A program made the translations under genes and the position numbers. The notes beneath the pieces were generated by a model. It worked only from the letters and a program-made list of their open reading frames with translations. It did not search any database and was not told the origin of the DNA. A stretch of DNA of 37,799 bases. Source: Gammaproteobacteria bacterium (GTDB taxonomy: Bacteria > Pseudomonadota > Gammaproteobacteria > SZUA-229). Of the stretch, positions 1 through 8,377 are shown one piece after another. How positions within the stretch are numbered: position 1 is the stretch's first letter; each line of letters opens with the position of its first letter. The stretch covers positions 1 to 37,799 of the forward strand of contig JADGFA010000042.1 of the NCBI GenBank assembly GCA_016744065.1, given 5' to 3'.

Positions 1-83
1 TATTTAAGTACCGAAAGGTGGCTGTGGCCCCCTCCGATTAATACCAGTTCTTTAATGACAGGGATAGTGCTGGAATTATTCAT
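1..83 (-). CDS. SelD-linked FAD/NAD(P) oxidoreductase, N-terminal fragment
   Basis: The gene runs off the left edge, so only the first 27 codons (read from 83 down to 1) are visible. The sequence has a short polar N-terminus followed by ELVLIGGGHSHLSVLK. The GGGHSH version of the Rossmann FAD-binding glycine motif is characteristic of the pyridine nucleotide-disulfide oxidoreductase family found fused to, or next to, selenide water dikinase (SelD). The ATG at 83 is the only ATG, GTG or TTG in this frame before an upstream in-frame stop near 120, but it has no clear Shine-Dalgarno. A 30-codon ORF with a good ribosome site ends 7 bases upstream, so the start may be translationally coupled. The gene is divergent from the egtD-like gene. 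The family call is fairly firm; whether a SelD domain follows cannot be seen. Confidence 0.72.
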   Translation of the reverse strand, partial: MNNSSTIPVIKELVLIGGGHSHLSVLK

Positions 84-90
84 GTAACAT

Positions 91-183
91 CTATGCTTGT
101 GTCGTGAAGTCTGGAAGGCTCAGTTGATTGCGTATCTGTCGTGCAGCCTTTTCAAATGGTATATTCAATAAACTGTTTATCAT
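91..183 (-). CDS. possible 30-residue leader peptide upstream of the oxidoreductase
   Basis: A short ORF starts with ATG at 183 and stops with TAG at 91-93. It is preceded by GCAGGAGC at a good Shine-Dalgarno distance. It ends 7 bases before the ATG of the oxidoreductase, which has no ribosome site of its own, so the arrangement would suit translational coupling. The product starts MINSLLNIPFEKAARQIR and is amphipathic. The frame is open for about 23 further codons upstream without an ATG, so it could instead be the tail of a decayed gene. I recognise no family. Confidence 0.3.
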   Translation of the reverse strand: MINSLLNIPFEKAARQIRNQLSLPDFTTQA

Positions 184-376
184 GTTTTTGTGCTCCTGCT
201 CAAAACGAATAAACTGACTTTCACAGTTGTAAAGTCTACTGTACCTGTCAGGTGTCTATGCTTTAAATGCATTTTAACTAGCTTTTTCCAGCCGGAATTA
301 TTGTTTTTGTAGGGCGGTAGTCTACACCTCCAGCAGGATGTATTATAGGGCCAAATTTACAGAGTCAGTTAGTTTT

Positions 377-1342
377 ATGATTAAATCTACAGAACGTTTT
401 CAATTCTTTGATCAGCAACCAGAAATAGCCGATTTTTGTCAGGATGTTATCGAGGGCCTGTCTGCCCCAGAGCCCTATATTTTACCCAAATATTTTTATG
501 ATGAAACGGGCTCAAAACTATTTGAAGCTATCTGTGGTACCGACGAATATTACCCAACCCGCACAGAGGTGAGTATTATTCGAGATAACATAGATGACAT
601 TGTGAATAACCTGGGTAAAGCGTGTTTATTGATTGAGCCGGGTAGTGGTGATAGCTATAAGGTTCGGTTGTTACTTGATGCGCTCAGGCCTATAGCATAT
701 TTGCCTATTGATATTTCAAGGCGTTATTTGCAGGATGAGGCGCAGAAACTGGCCGCAGAATTCACCTGGCTTAATGTGCATGCGGTGTGTGCTGATTTTA
801 CCGGAAAGCTGAAACTGCCTTACCATGTGGAGTCTAGTAGCAAGGTTGCTTTTTTCCCGGGCTCAACCATAGGTAATTTTCTGCCGGAGCAGGCGGTTAG
901 TGTTCTGGAAGAAATTAAAAATATGGTAGGTAAGGATGGAGGTCTGCTAATTGGCGTGGATCTAAAGAAAGACAGCGCTATATTAAATGCAGCCTACAAT
1001 GATAAGAAAGGCCTTACTGCGCAATTTAATATGAATTTATTATTGCGTATTAACCGTGAGTTAGTTGCCGATTTTAAGCTTGATGGCTTTAAGCATCATG
1101 CTTTTTTTAATGAAGAAGAAAGTCGCATAGAAATGCATCTGTGTAGCTTGCAGGATCAGCAGGTAAAGATTGATGGGCATGTGTTTAAATTTAAAAAAGA
1201 TCAGTCGATACTAACCGAGTACTCGCATAAGTATTCAATAAGGCATTTTCAGGAATTAGCTAAAAAGGCGGGGTTTGAAGGCGTAAAAACCTGGGTCGAT
1301 GATGATGAGTTATTTAGCGTGCATTATCTGAAGGTTAGATAG
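377..1342 (+). CDS. egtD: L-histidine N-alpha-methyltransferase (EgtD-like)
   Basis: SAM-dependent methyltransferase that trimethylates histidine to hercynine, the first step of ergothioneine (or selenoneine) synthesis; cytoplasmic. Family signatures are YFYDETGS and EYYPTRTE near the N-terminus, the glycine motif EPGSGDSYK, LPIDIS for the SAM-ribose region, and FFPGSTIGNF. All are in the order expected for DUF2260/EgtD. An upstream ATG at 338 would give 334 residues. I prefer the ATG at 377 (321 residues) because it places the FYD motif about 40 residues in, as in known EgtD proteins. Neither start has a convincing ribosome site. It is divergent from a SelD-linked oxidoreductase. No EgtB or SenA is visible, so the second step must be encoded elsewhere or off the left edge. 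Confidence 0.88.
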   Translation: MIKSTERFQFFDQQPEIADFCQDVIEGLSAPEPYILPKYFYDETGSKLFEAICGTDEYYPTRTEVSIIRDNIDDIVNNLGKACLLIEPGSGDSYKVRLLLDALRPIAYLPIDISRRYLQDEAQKLAAEFTWLNVHAVCADFTGKLKLPYHVESSSKVAFFPGSTIGNFLPEQAVSVLEEIKNMVGKDGGLLIGVDLKKDSAILNAAYNDKKGLTAQFNMNLLLRINRELVADFKLDGFKHHAFFNEEESRIEMHLCSLQDQQVKIDGHVFKFKKDQSILTEYSHKYSIRHFQELAKKAGFEGVKTWVDDDELFSVHYLKVR

Positions 1343-1483
1343 CTTGTTCGGTTATTGGCTGGCAGAGGAATAGAGGGGTTTTATTTGTTCAAGTTATTTG
1401 CTCAGGTTGCTTGTTCAAGATTTTGACGGGCCGATTGAAATTACTATCTGAAACTACTGCCTGGAATTACCACAGGGCGCTGC

Positions 1484-1509
1484 TCAAAAAACAGGGTTTA
1501 TTCCCTGTG
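1484..1509 (-). terminator. rho-independent terminator of the pteridine reductase gene
   Basis: On the minus strand a CACAGGG / CCCTGT stem with an AATAAA loop is followed by TTTTTT. It lies about 46 bases after the stop of the pteridine reductase gene. The plus strand has no U-run here, so it serves the minus-strand gene. Confidence 0.65.
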
Positions 1510-1554
1510 AAATAATTATGCATAAAACATTTATATGAGGGTTTGTTTAAAGGA

Positions 1555-2301
1555 TTAAATATTTAAACTTCGCCCACCGTCCACCGGAATGACCTGCCCA
1601 GTAATATACTCTGCATCCATCACCAGAAACTTCACTGCTTTGGCAATATCTTCAGGGCAGCCCTGACGTTTTAGCGTGGTTCGTTCAAGAATGGATGCCT
1701 GAACATCTGCATTTAGTTCTGTATCTGGCCAGATAATTGCGCCAGGTGCGACACCGTTTACCCGTATTTCAGGCCCAAGCTCTTTGGCTAGCGACTGGGT
1801 GATCATGGCAAGTCCGGCTTTGGCAGCACAATAAACAGGGTGTTCTTTCATAGGGCGGTAACCATGAATATCTATAATATTGATAATACAGCCATGGTTT
1901 TGTTTCAGCTTCGCTGTTGCGGCCTGAGATAAGAACAGGGGGGCTTTCAGGTTGCTGCCCATTAGATCGTCCCAGTGGTTTTCCGTAATTTTGCCTACAG
2001 GCGTCGGATAGAAACTGGATGCATTATTAATCAGCACATCAAGTCTGCCCCATATGGATGCTGCTTTTTCTATTAATGCGTCGAGTTTATGCGTTTCTAA
2101 TAAATCGGCCTGTAGCGTGCTTGCAGAATTGTTGCGCAAGTTGTTTAACGAGTCAGACAGATCCTGAGCAGCGCTGGCAGATGATCGATAGTGGATGATG
2201 ATATTAAAGCCTGCTGCATGTAATGTGCGGGCTATTTCTGCACCGATTCGTGCGGCTGCGCCAGTAATCAGTACGGTTTTGGGAATGGATTTATTTTGCA
2301 T
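1555..2301 (-). CDS. pteridine reductase, short-chain dehydrogenase family (FolM/PTR1-like)
   Basis: NADPH-dependent SDR enzyme expected to reduce dihydrofolate or dihydromonapterin to the tetrahydro form. With the start at 2301 the product has 248 residues. It shows the cofactor motif TGAAARIG (13-20), NNAS (92-95), and a catalytic set D144, Y157, K161 in IDIHGYRPMKEHPVYCAAK. The D-to-Y spacing of 13 equals that of trypanosomatid PTR1 (D181/Y194), which separates this protein from generic SDRs that use Ser at that site. The longer reading back to 2352 uses a start inside the divergent promoter region and adds 17 unlikely residues. The ATG at 2301 leaves about 40 bp of shared promoter with the MidA-type gene. 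Confidence 0.85.
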   Translation of the reverse strand: MQNKSIPKTVLITGAAARIGAEIARTLHAAGFNIIIHYRSSASAAQDLSDSLNNLRNNSASTLQADLLETHKLDALIEKAASIWGRLDVLINNASSFYPTPVGKITENHWDDLMGSNLKAPLFLSQAATAKLKQNHGCIINIIDIHGYRPMKEHPVYCAAKAGLAMITQSLAKELGPEIRVNGVAPGAIIWPDTELNADVQASILERTTLKRQGCPEDIAKAVKFLVMDAEYITGQVIPVDGGRSLNI

Positions 2302-2342
2302 GATAGAATGACGTCTATTATTTTTTGAATATTGTAACATCA

Positions 2343-3518
2343 ATGCAAACACTGGATTTACCTGAACCGACTGATCATGAAATTAAACAAAGTAATAAAC
2401 TTTGTGACATGATTAAAAAGACAATTGTTGATGCAGGCGGCTGGATTGATTTTGAGCGTTATATGCAGCTTGCATTGTATGCGCCAAGGCTGGGGTATTA
2501 TAGTGGTGGGGCAGAGAAATTTGGTGAGCAGGGTGATTTTATTACCTCACCTGAAGTAAGCCCATTATTTGCACAATCACTGGCTAATCCTGTTGCAAAG
2601 TTGTCAGGCAGAATACCAGATGTGAAAATACTCGAATTTGGTGCGGGTTCTGGTAAGTTAGCGGCAGATCTATTACTGGCATTACAGGCGCTGGAAAAAC
2701 TGCCTGAAGAATACCTGATAATTGAATTAAGTGCAGAACTGCAATTGCGCCAGCGAAACACCATTCAACAGAAGGCACCAGAGCTGTTGAACAGAGTTAA
2801 GTGGTTATCCCATTTACCCGAATCCCCAGTTAATGCCATTGTTATTGCAAATGAAGTCTTAGATGCAATGCCGGTGCAACGTTTTATGTTAAAAGATAAA
2901 ATCGTAGAATTATTAGGTGTTGAAGTTAATGGAAAAGAACTCCAGTTAGCGTATAAAAAAGCGAATAAAAAAATAGCTGAGCAGGTGCATTTACTGGGAA
3001 TTGATTTTAATCATCCACAACATACGTATCTTAGTGAAATAAATTTGCACATTAAACCCTGGGTGAAATCACTGTCTCAGTGTATTGATAAAGGGGCAAT
3101 ATATTTAATTGATTATGGTTACCCGCGTAGTGAATATTATTCAGAAGAACGTCATATGGGTACATTTTTGGGGTATTACCGGCATCGCTCAATAGACGAA
3201 CCATTATGGTATCCCGGTTTGCAGGATTTAACAGCATTTGTTGATTTTACTGAAGTGGTAGAAGCGGCAGTTGAAAACGGTTTTGATGTGGATGGCTTCA
3301 CCTCACAGGGTAATTTTTTAATTAATGCAGGATTGGCGGAGGTAGTGGAAAACACTCAAAGCGAATCTGAAATACAGCGTTTGCAGCTTGTTCAACAAAT
3401 GAAAACCTTAAGCTTACCTGGTGAAATGGGTGAGCGATTTAAGGTGACGGGTTTGTCTAAAGGGTTAGACGAAAATATTCCCGGATTTGAAATGCGTGAT
3501 TTTCGTTACAGGTTGTAG
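2343..3518 (+). CDS. MidA/NDUFAF7-type SAM-dependent methyltransferase
   Basis: 391-residue class I methyltransferase of the DUF185/MidA family, whose mitochondrial relative NDUFAF7 methylates an arginine in a complex I subunit. Visible signatures are YYSGGAEKFGEQGDFITSPE followed by a downstream VSPLFAQ, then EFGAGSGKLAADLL as the SAM glycine motif, IELSAEL, and ANEVLDAMPVQRF, all in family order. Length is typical. I chose the ATG at 2343 rather than the TTG at 2325, which would overlap the divergent promoter. A bacterial substrate is not established, and the neighbours do not identify one. Confidence 0.85.
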   Translation: MQTLDLPEPTDHEIKQSNKLCDMIKKTIVDAGGWIDFERYMQLALYAPRLGYYSGGAEKFGEQGDFITSPEVSPLFAQSLANPVAKLSGRIPDVKILEFGAGSGKLAADLLLALQALEKLPEEYLIIELSAELQLRQRNTIQQKAPELLNRVKWLSHLPESPVNAIVIANEVLDAMPVQRFMLKDKIVELLGVEVNGKELQLAYKKANKKIAEQVHLLGIDFNHPQHTYLSEINLHIKPWVKSLSQCIDKGAIYLIDYGYPRSEYYSEERHMGTFLGYYRHRSIDEPLWYPGLQDLTAFVDFTEVVEAAVENGFDVDGFTSQGNFLINAGLAEVVENTQSESEIQRLQLVQQMKTLSLPGEMGERFKVTGLSKGLDENIPGFEMRDFRYRL

Positions 3519-3598
3519 TGATTACTCATGCTTCATGTTAACTCATTTACATAAATGGATTAATAGTAAATAACTTTATAAAAAATTAAGAGAAAATA

Positions 3599-4405
3599 AT
3601 GGATTTTATACAAATATTGGTACTGGCTCTGGTTCAGGGCTTAACAGAATTTTTACCTGTCTCCAGCTCAGCTCATTTAATACTGGTACCTGTTTTAACC
3701 GGTTGGGAGGATCAGGGTCTGGCTTTTGATGTTGCCGTTCATGTGGGTACGCTTGCTGCGGTTGTTTTATATTTTAGAAATGAAATTGGAAAAATGACCA
3801 TTTCATGGGGGGCATCTGTTATAGGGAAAGGTTTTGATCAGGATGCAAAGCTGGCCTGGGCAGTATTATTTGGTACGATCCCCGTCGGGCTTGCGGGTTT
3901 ATTGTTTAAAGATTTTATAGAACTGCATTTGCGTGCACCAGAAGTTCTCGCTACTTCAACGTTGGTGTTTGCTTTATTATTGTGGTGGGCCGATGCAAAA
4001 GGCAGAGAAACTCGGGATGAATATTCATTACGCTGGATAGATATTCTGTTTATTGGTTTAGCTCAGGCCTTAGCGTTAATACCTGGCACTTCACGTTCTG
4101 GTGCCACCATGACGGCAGCATTATTTCTAGGGCTGAGTCGGCAGGCGTCGGCTCGTTTTTCTTTTTTACTGTCTATCCCGGTTATTGTTCTGGCAGGGGG
4201 GCTAAAAACCCTGGATTATTTAAAGGAAGCAAGTATTGATGATATGCAGCCTTTAATGTTAGGCGCGCTATTATCGGGTGTAAGTGCTTACTTTTGTATT
4301 CATTATTTTTTAAAGTTGCTTGAAAAAATAAGCATGATGCCATTTGTTATTTATAGAATTGTTCTGGCCGTATTTTTATTTGTTATGTTTGTGGATATAT
4401 CCTGA
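3599..4405 (+). CDS. uppP: undecaprenyl-diphosphatase
   Basis: Integral membrane phosphatase that recycles undecaprenyl pyrophosphate to the monophosphate lipid carrier for peptidoglycan and other envelope polymers; also linked to bacitracin resistance (BacA). 268 residues, typical length. The two family signatures are present: QGLTEFLPVSSSAHL (13-27, including E17) and PGTSRSGAT (162-170), along with a hydrophobic multi-helix pattern. AAGAGAAAAT just upstream gives a plausible ribosome site. Its stop overlaps the start of the VanZ-like gene by one base (TGATG), so the two are probably co-translated. Confidence 0.95.
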   Translation: MDFIQILVLALVQGLTEFLPVSSSAHLILVPVLTGWEDQGLAFDVAVHVGTLAAVVLYFRNEIGKMTISWGASVIGKGFDQDAKLAWAVLFGTIPVGLAGLLFKDFIELHLRAPEVLATSTLVFALLLWWADAKGRETRDEYSLRWIDILFIGLAQALALIPGTSRSGATMTAALFLGLSRQASARFSFLLSIPVIVLAGGLKTLDYLKEASIDDMQPLMLGALLSGVSAYFCIHYFLKLLEKISMMPFVIYRIVLAVFLFVMFVDIS

Positions 4406-4794
4406 TGCTAAACCTTAAATTTAGATCGTTATGGCTGGTTGCGGGCTATTGCCTGGTTGCATTTGTGATATATAGTTCACTAACGCCTAACCCTGTAACA
4501 GTGGATGTAAATTATTTTGATAAGTACGCACATACCTTTGGTTATTTTTCTTTAATGGCCTGGTTTATGCAGTTGTACCATACTAAAAAAAGCCTGTGTG
4601 TATGTGCTGGTTTGCTTATATTGATGGGTGTGCTTTTAGAGTTTGTTCAGGGAACGACGGGTTATCGGTTTTTCGATTTATACGATATGCTGGCAAATAC
4701 ATTAGGTGTATTGCTTGCATGGTCACTTGCTAAAACACCATTTCCAAAAATATTTTTTTATATTGAAACAAAAATATTAATGCTAATAAAGTGA
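4405..4794 (+). CDS. VanZ-like family membrane protein
   Basis: 129-residue protein with about four membrane helices. The typical VanZ-like features are a first helix ending near SSLTPNP, then FDKYAHTFGYFSLMAW, a helix containing LLEFVQG, and DLYDMLANTLGVLLAW. The biochemical role of this family in non-resistant bacteria is unknown; the enterococcal namesake affects teicoplanin resistance. It is coupled to uppP through a TGATG overlap, which suggests a shared envelope role. The C-terminus is lysine-rich. It ends 22 bases from the convergent histidine kinase gene. Confidence 0.82.
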   Translation: MLNLKFRSLWLVAGYCLVAFVIYSSLTPNPVTVDVNYFDKYAHTFGYFSLMAWFMQLYHTKKSLCVCAGLLILMGVLLEFVQGTTGYRFFDLYDMLANTLGVLLAWSLAKTPFPKIFFYIETKILMLIK

Positions 4795-4816
4795 GGTAAT
4801 TGTTAGCCTGTTTTTA

Positions 4817-7267
4817 TTATGGACTGTCAAGTGTGTTCCTTATGCGTAACGCTAATATTTTTCGCGTATAAGGTTTATAGAGTATGTTTTTTTTGTCGCC
4901 TGAAATAGATGGAAATGAAGAGTAACCGGTAGTCATTAACGTTTTAATTGCAGGGTGTAGTTGAGTTGCCTGTGTGTTTAATTCAAACCCATTTATGCTT
5001 CCAGGCATAACAATGTCGCTGAACATCAGATCAAATTTTATCTCATTCTTTTTAAGTATTTTTATTGCCTGTGCACCATTTTCTGCAGTATGAACTTTGT
5101 AGCCTAATGATAATAGATACTCTTCAGCTAGTTCACGCAGTGCATCTTCGTCTTCTACCAGTAAAATTGTTTCATTGCCTTCAGGCAGGTCTGATATATC
5201 AGATTCCTCACTTGAGGTAGTTGTTATTTGCCGAGTGTGGGGGATATATAGCTCTATACAGGTTTTCCGGCCAATTTTAGATTGTACATGTATTGCACCG
5301 TTTACCCGGTTGATAAAGCCAAAGATCATAGCCATTCCCAGTCCGGTGCCCTTGCCAATATCTTTTGTTGTAAAAAAAGGTTCAAAAATATGTTCCATTT
5401 GTTTCTTGCTGATACCCTGTCCCGAGTCAGTAACGCTCAGTTTTACATAGCGTCCAGGGGTTAAGTTATTGATAAGAAATGACTGGTTTTGTGTAAGTCG
5501 AACATTCGATGTTTTTATTGAAAGCAGGCCTCCATCTGGCATTGCATCACGTGAATTAAGAATGAGGTTTAACATTACATCCTGAAATTCATCATCATCG
5601 ATTATTACATTATGTAAATTGTCAGCAAGATCAAATTTTAACTTTATGGATGGTGTTATTGAATGCTCAAAAATATCGTGCATTGAATGAATGCAGTCAT
5701 TTAGGTTTATAATAGAATGATGTATAAGTTTTTTTCGTGAAAAATCAAGTAAACTGCGTGTAAGGTCTATACATCTTTGAGCTGCCTTATTCGCTTTTTC
5801 AATGCGTGTCTTATTGGCTGTATTGGTATCGGTGCTATTTTTTAACATTTCTAAATAGCCCGTTACTATACCTAATTGATTGTTGAAGTCGTGTGCAATG
5901 CCTCCGGAAAGTTGTCCTATGGCTTCCATTTTTTGCGACTGTCTTAAAGATAACTCAAGGTTGCGTTGTTTTGTTATGTTCTGTACCAGGCCTTCAATGG
6001 CAATAACCTGTTTTTTATCGTTTATAACAGGTGTTTTTGATATTCGTAAGTTACAAATTTCCTTTTTTTTATTTAATAGCTCTATTTCGTAAGGCGCGGG
6101 TTTTTCTCCGTTTAACGCTTCATTGAATTTTAGGCCTATCTGTTTATTTATTGTACTGTCAGTTAAATATGAGAAGTTGTTTTTAATGTATTCCTGCGAG
6201 GTGTATCCAAGGCACTCTATGATAGAGGGGCTGACATATGTATATGTTCCATTTATGTCCTGTACGAACATAAAAAATTCATTACCCAGGTGCTCAACAA
6301 GTCGCCTGTGTTTTTGTTCGCTGTTGCGTAGTTCTTCAAGTAAAGCGTATTCATCTGTTACATCATGAAATACCAGAATAACACCGAGTAATTCATTGTG
6401 CTCATTACGAATAGGTGCAGCACTATCAGATATCTGGTGTTTTTTTCCTTCTTTGTTAATGAGTACCGTGTGATTGGTAAGGCCAGCTGTTTTACCTGTG
6501 GAAATTACTTTTTCCACAGGATCATTTACAGGTGCTCCCGTATCAGCATTATATATTTTAAAAAAGTTATTGAGAGGTTTCCCCAGTAAATCTTCTTTTT
6601 TCCAGCCCAGTAACTTGCAGGCAACGGGGTTTGATCGAACAATTATACCTTTAAGGTCGGTTGTAATAACCGCGTCGCCAATAGAATTAAGGGTGGTTTC
6701 AGAACGTTCTTTTTCATCTGTTAATTCTTCAAATATTTTTGCATTGTCTATAGCAATACTGACCTGATTAGCAAATACCTGTAATAAATCATGGTCTTCC
6801 TGTGTAAAGCTATTGCCATTTGTTTTTCCTAGTCCGGACAATCCGCCAACAATTTCACCTCTGGCTATCAGAGGTATTAATAGTGCAGACTCCATGCCCT
6901 CTTCCCAGATTGTTTTATCATCCATTGACCAGGGTAAGTTTTTTGCAAAAACTAATGATTTTTTATTACTTAAAACCCAGCCGCACATACCAAGTGTAAC
7001 TGGAAAAGATTGATTAATGATATCGTCTGAGTTTTTTCCTACAGCGGCTTTATATGTGTATTTTTTACCTTTGGGTTCAATAACTGGAATGACGAGTGTT
7101 TCTGCATTAATAATTTCACGTGCTTTAATAGCTACCAGTTTAAGCAGTTTGTCAAAATTGAGTTCGGTGGTTAGCTCATTGGTTATCATGCTAACCAGTT
7201 CTAACTTATGGCTGAGTGAGTCTAGTTTTTTTTGTAAGTTTTGGGCGGTAGCGGGTGTTTTTTTCAT
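4817..7267 (-). CDS. soluble hybrid sensor histidine kinase (GAF-PAS-PAS-HisKA-HATPase-REC)
   Basis: 816-residue cytoplasmic hybrid kinase with no membrane helix. Order: short coiled N-terminus (about 10-35), GAF domain (about 38-180), two PAS domains (about 190-305 and 318-432), HisKA with H459 in GGIAHDFNN, HATPase with N-box N571, D614-S-G and GTGLGMAM (640-647), and a C-terminal receiver with acidic E705/D706, phospho-acceptor D751 and K798. All catalytic residues are present, so it should be active. It follows the dsrE-like gene after 9 bases and has no clear ribosome site, so it is probably co-transcribed with tusA-dsrE and coupled. There is no cognate response regulator beside it. The signal is unknown; sulfur or redox state is a context-based guess. 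Confidence 0.9.
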   Translation of the reverse strand: MKKTPATAQNLQKKLDSLSHKLELVSMITNELTTELNFDKLLKLVAIKAREIINAETLVIPVIEPKGKKYTYKAAVGKNSDDIINQSFPVTLGMCGWVLSNKKSLVFAKNLPWSMDDKTIWEEGMESALLIPLIARGEIVGGLSGLGKTNGNSFTQEDHDLLQVFANQVSIAIDNAKIFEELTDEKERSETTLNSIGDAVITTDLKGIIVRSNPVACKLLGWKKEDLLGKPLNNFFKIYNADTGAPVNDPVEKVISTGKTAGLTNHTVLINKEGKKHQISDSAAPIRNEHNELLGVILVFHDVTDEYALLEELRNSEQKHRRLVEHLGNEFFMFVQDINGTYTYVSPSIIECLGYTSQEYIKNNFSYLTDSTINKQIGLKFNEALNGEKPAPYEIELLNKKKEICNLRISKTPVINDKKQVIAIEGLVQNITKQRNLELSLRQSQKMEAIGQLSGGIAHDFNNQLGIVTGYLEMLKNSTDTNTANKTRIEKANKAAQRCIDLTRSLLDFSRKKLIHHSIINLNDCIHSMHDIFEHSITPSIKLKFDLADNLHNVIIDDDEFQDVMLNLILNSRDAMPDGGLLSIKTSNVRLTQNQSFLINNLTPGRYVKLSVTDSGQGISKKQMEHIFEPFFTTKDIGKGTGLGMAMIFGFINRVNGAIHVQSKIGRKTCIELYIPHTRQITTTSSEESDISDLPEGNETILLVEDEDALRELAEEYLLSLGYKVHTAENGAQAIKILKKNEIKFDLMFSDIVMPGSINGFELNTQATQLHPAIKTLMTTGYSSFPSISGDKKNILYKPYTRKILALRIRNTLDSP

Positions 7268-7276
7268 ATGTCACAC

Positions 7277-7834
7277 TTAGAAGGTTGCGTTATAATGCGA
7301 CTCCATTACGTCTACAATATAACTGCTAACCCCAGATGCCTGTGCCTTAACGATTAAATCTTCTTCTATATCAAGCATGAGTATATCTATACAGGGCTGG
7401 CAAATTTTAAAGTTAACACCCAGCGCCTCAGTTTCTTTAACTATTTGTGCTAGTTGGGGTATGTTTTTTTGTCGCATTACAAAATTTATCAGCAAGCGGC
7501 CAATACCGGTTATATTCAATTGGCTTAGTGGCAGAGAGTCGCATGTAGGTGAGTTTAAAAATGGAATTAAACGTTGTGGTAGAATATCTGTTTCTGGTAT
7601 CCGACCAGGAGAATTACGCATAATTTTAAAAAAGTATTTTAATCGCTGAACAAGGTTCTGAGGTTTTTTCAGGCTGTTTATACCATAAAAAATAAACCAC
7701 ATATTTACGCTTATGCCCATGGCAGCCATAGCGGCTGCAATTTCAAAAGCAGGGAGTGCCTTGTCCAGTTCACCACTGACCAGAAAAATAGTCGCAATAT
7801 TTTTTGAAGGTATATTGTTATTAACATTATCCAT
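7277..7834 (-). CDS. DsrE/DsrF/DrsH-like family protein
   Basis: 185-residue protein of the DsrE/F/DrsH-like family, whose members move or bind persulfide sulfur or sit beside sulfur-transfer genes. It has an alpha/beta start (ATIFLVSGELDKALPAFEIA), a hydrophobic stretch MGISVNMWFIFYG, and a C-terminal CxxC (C145, C148 in FKICQPCIDIL), plus C98. The hydrophobic segments may attach it to the membrane. It starts 3 bases after the tusA stop and ends 9 bases before the kinase. The family call is good; whether the cysteines carry sulfane sulfur is inference from the neighbour. Confidence 0.8.
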   Translation of the reverse strand: MDNVNNNIPSKNIATIFLVSGELDKALPAFEIAAAMAAMGISVNMWFIFYGINSLKKPQNLVQRLKYFFKIMRNSPGRIPETDILPQRLIPFLNSPTCDSLPLSQLNITGIGRLLINFVMRQKNIPQLAQIVKETEALGVNFKICQPCIDILMLDIEEDLIVKAQASGVSSYIVDVMESHYNATF

Positions 7835-7837
7835 GAG

Positions 7838-8080
7838 TTAATCCCCATTGGTTTTTTTTATAATTATCTCTATCGCTCTTCCTGACTGGGGTGTAATGCT
7901 CAGTATTTTATATTTATTCAATTCACAGAAATCTTTAACACCCTGTTCAAATATTGGATCATCACCTAATATTCTCAGGGTTTCATCAGTAGTAAGATTT
8001 TTTACAGATTGTGCTAGTCGTATCAGCGGCATAGGGCAGCTCATACCACTGACATTAAGCTCTTTATCGTAATGCGTCAT
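7838..8080 (-). CDS. TusA-family sulfur carrier protein
   Basis: 80-residue protein with the TusA/SirA/YedF fold. The N-terminal MSCPMPLIRL contains the CPxP motif, with C15 as the persulfide-carrying cysteine, followed by the typical beta-alpha-beta layout. Family members relay sulfane sulfur in tRNA thiolation, molybdenum cofactor assembly or sulfur oxidation. The start at 8080 has GAGG about 8 bases upstream. It is the first gene of the tusA-dsrE-kinase operon. Its linkage to a DsrE-like protein, and not to tusBCDE genes, points to a sulfur-trafficking branch and not plain tRNA modification. Confidence 0.88.
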   Translation of the reverse strand: MTHYDKELNVSGMSCPMPLIRLAQSVKNLTTDETLRILGDDPIFEQGVKDFCELNKYKILSITPQSGRAIEIIIKKTNGD

Positions 8081-8325
8081 ATGGATTACCTCGCAACTTA
8101 TGGGTAAATGACTTGTTTATTAAGAATAGACTATTAAAGAGATAAATTGAATTTAAACAGGTATTAAAAAGTATTTATTATGATTTTTAATATGCTGTTA
8201 TATTGGTTTTTCGTTGAGAAATTACGTAAGCTTATGATTTAATTGTTTTTATAATGAATAATATACAATCAAAATTGTTGATTTATTCTTAATCAGTGCC
8301 TTATTTTTGGTGTTGCGGCACAAAT

Positions 8326-8358
8326 ACAGCCTTAAATTTTTATATGTATTAAGGCTGT
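8326..8358 (-). terminator. hairpin terminator of the surface-protein operon
   Basis: A perfect 10-bp inverted repeat (ACAGCCTTAA / TTAAGGCTGT) with a 13-base AT-rich loop lies 20 bases after the stop of the haem-motif lipoprotein gene. The U-run on the minus strand is short (ATTTG), so termination may be weak. The rest of 8081-8377 holds the upstream region of tusA and no recognisable gene. Confidence 0.5.
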
Positions 8359-8377
8359 AATCGTTGTTGTTTTCTGC

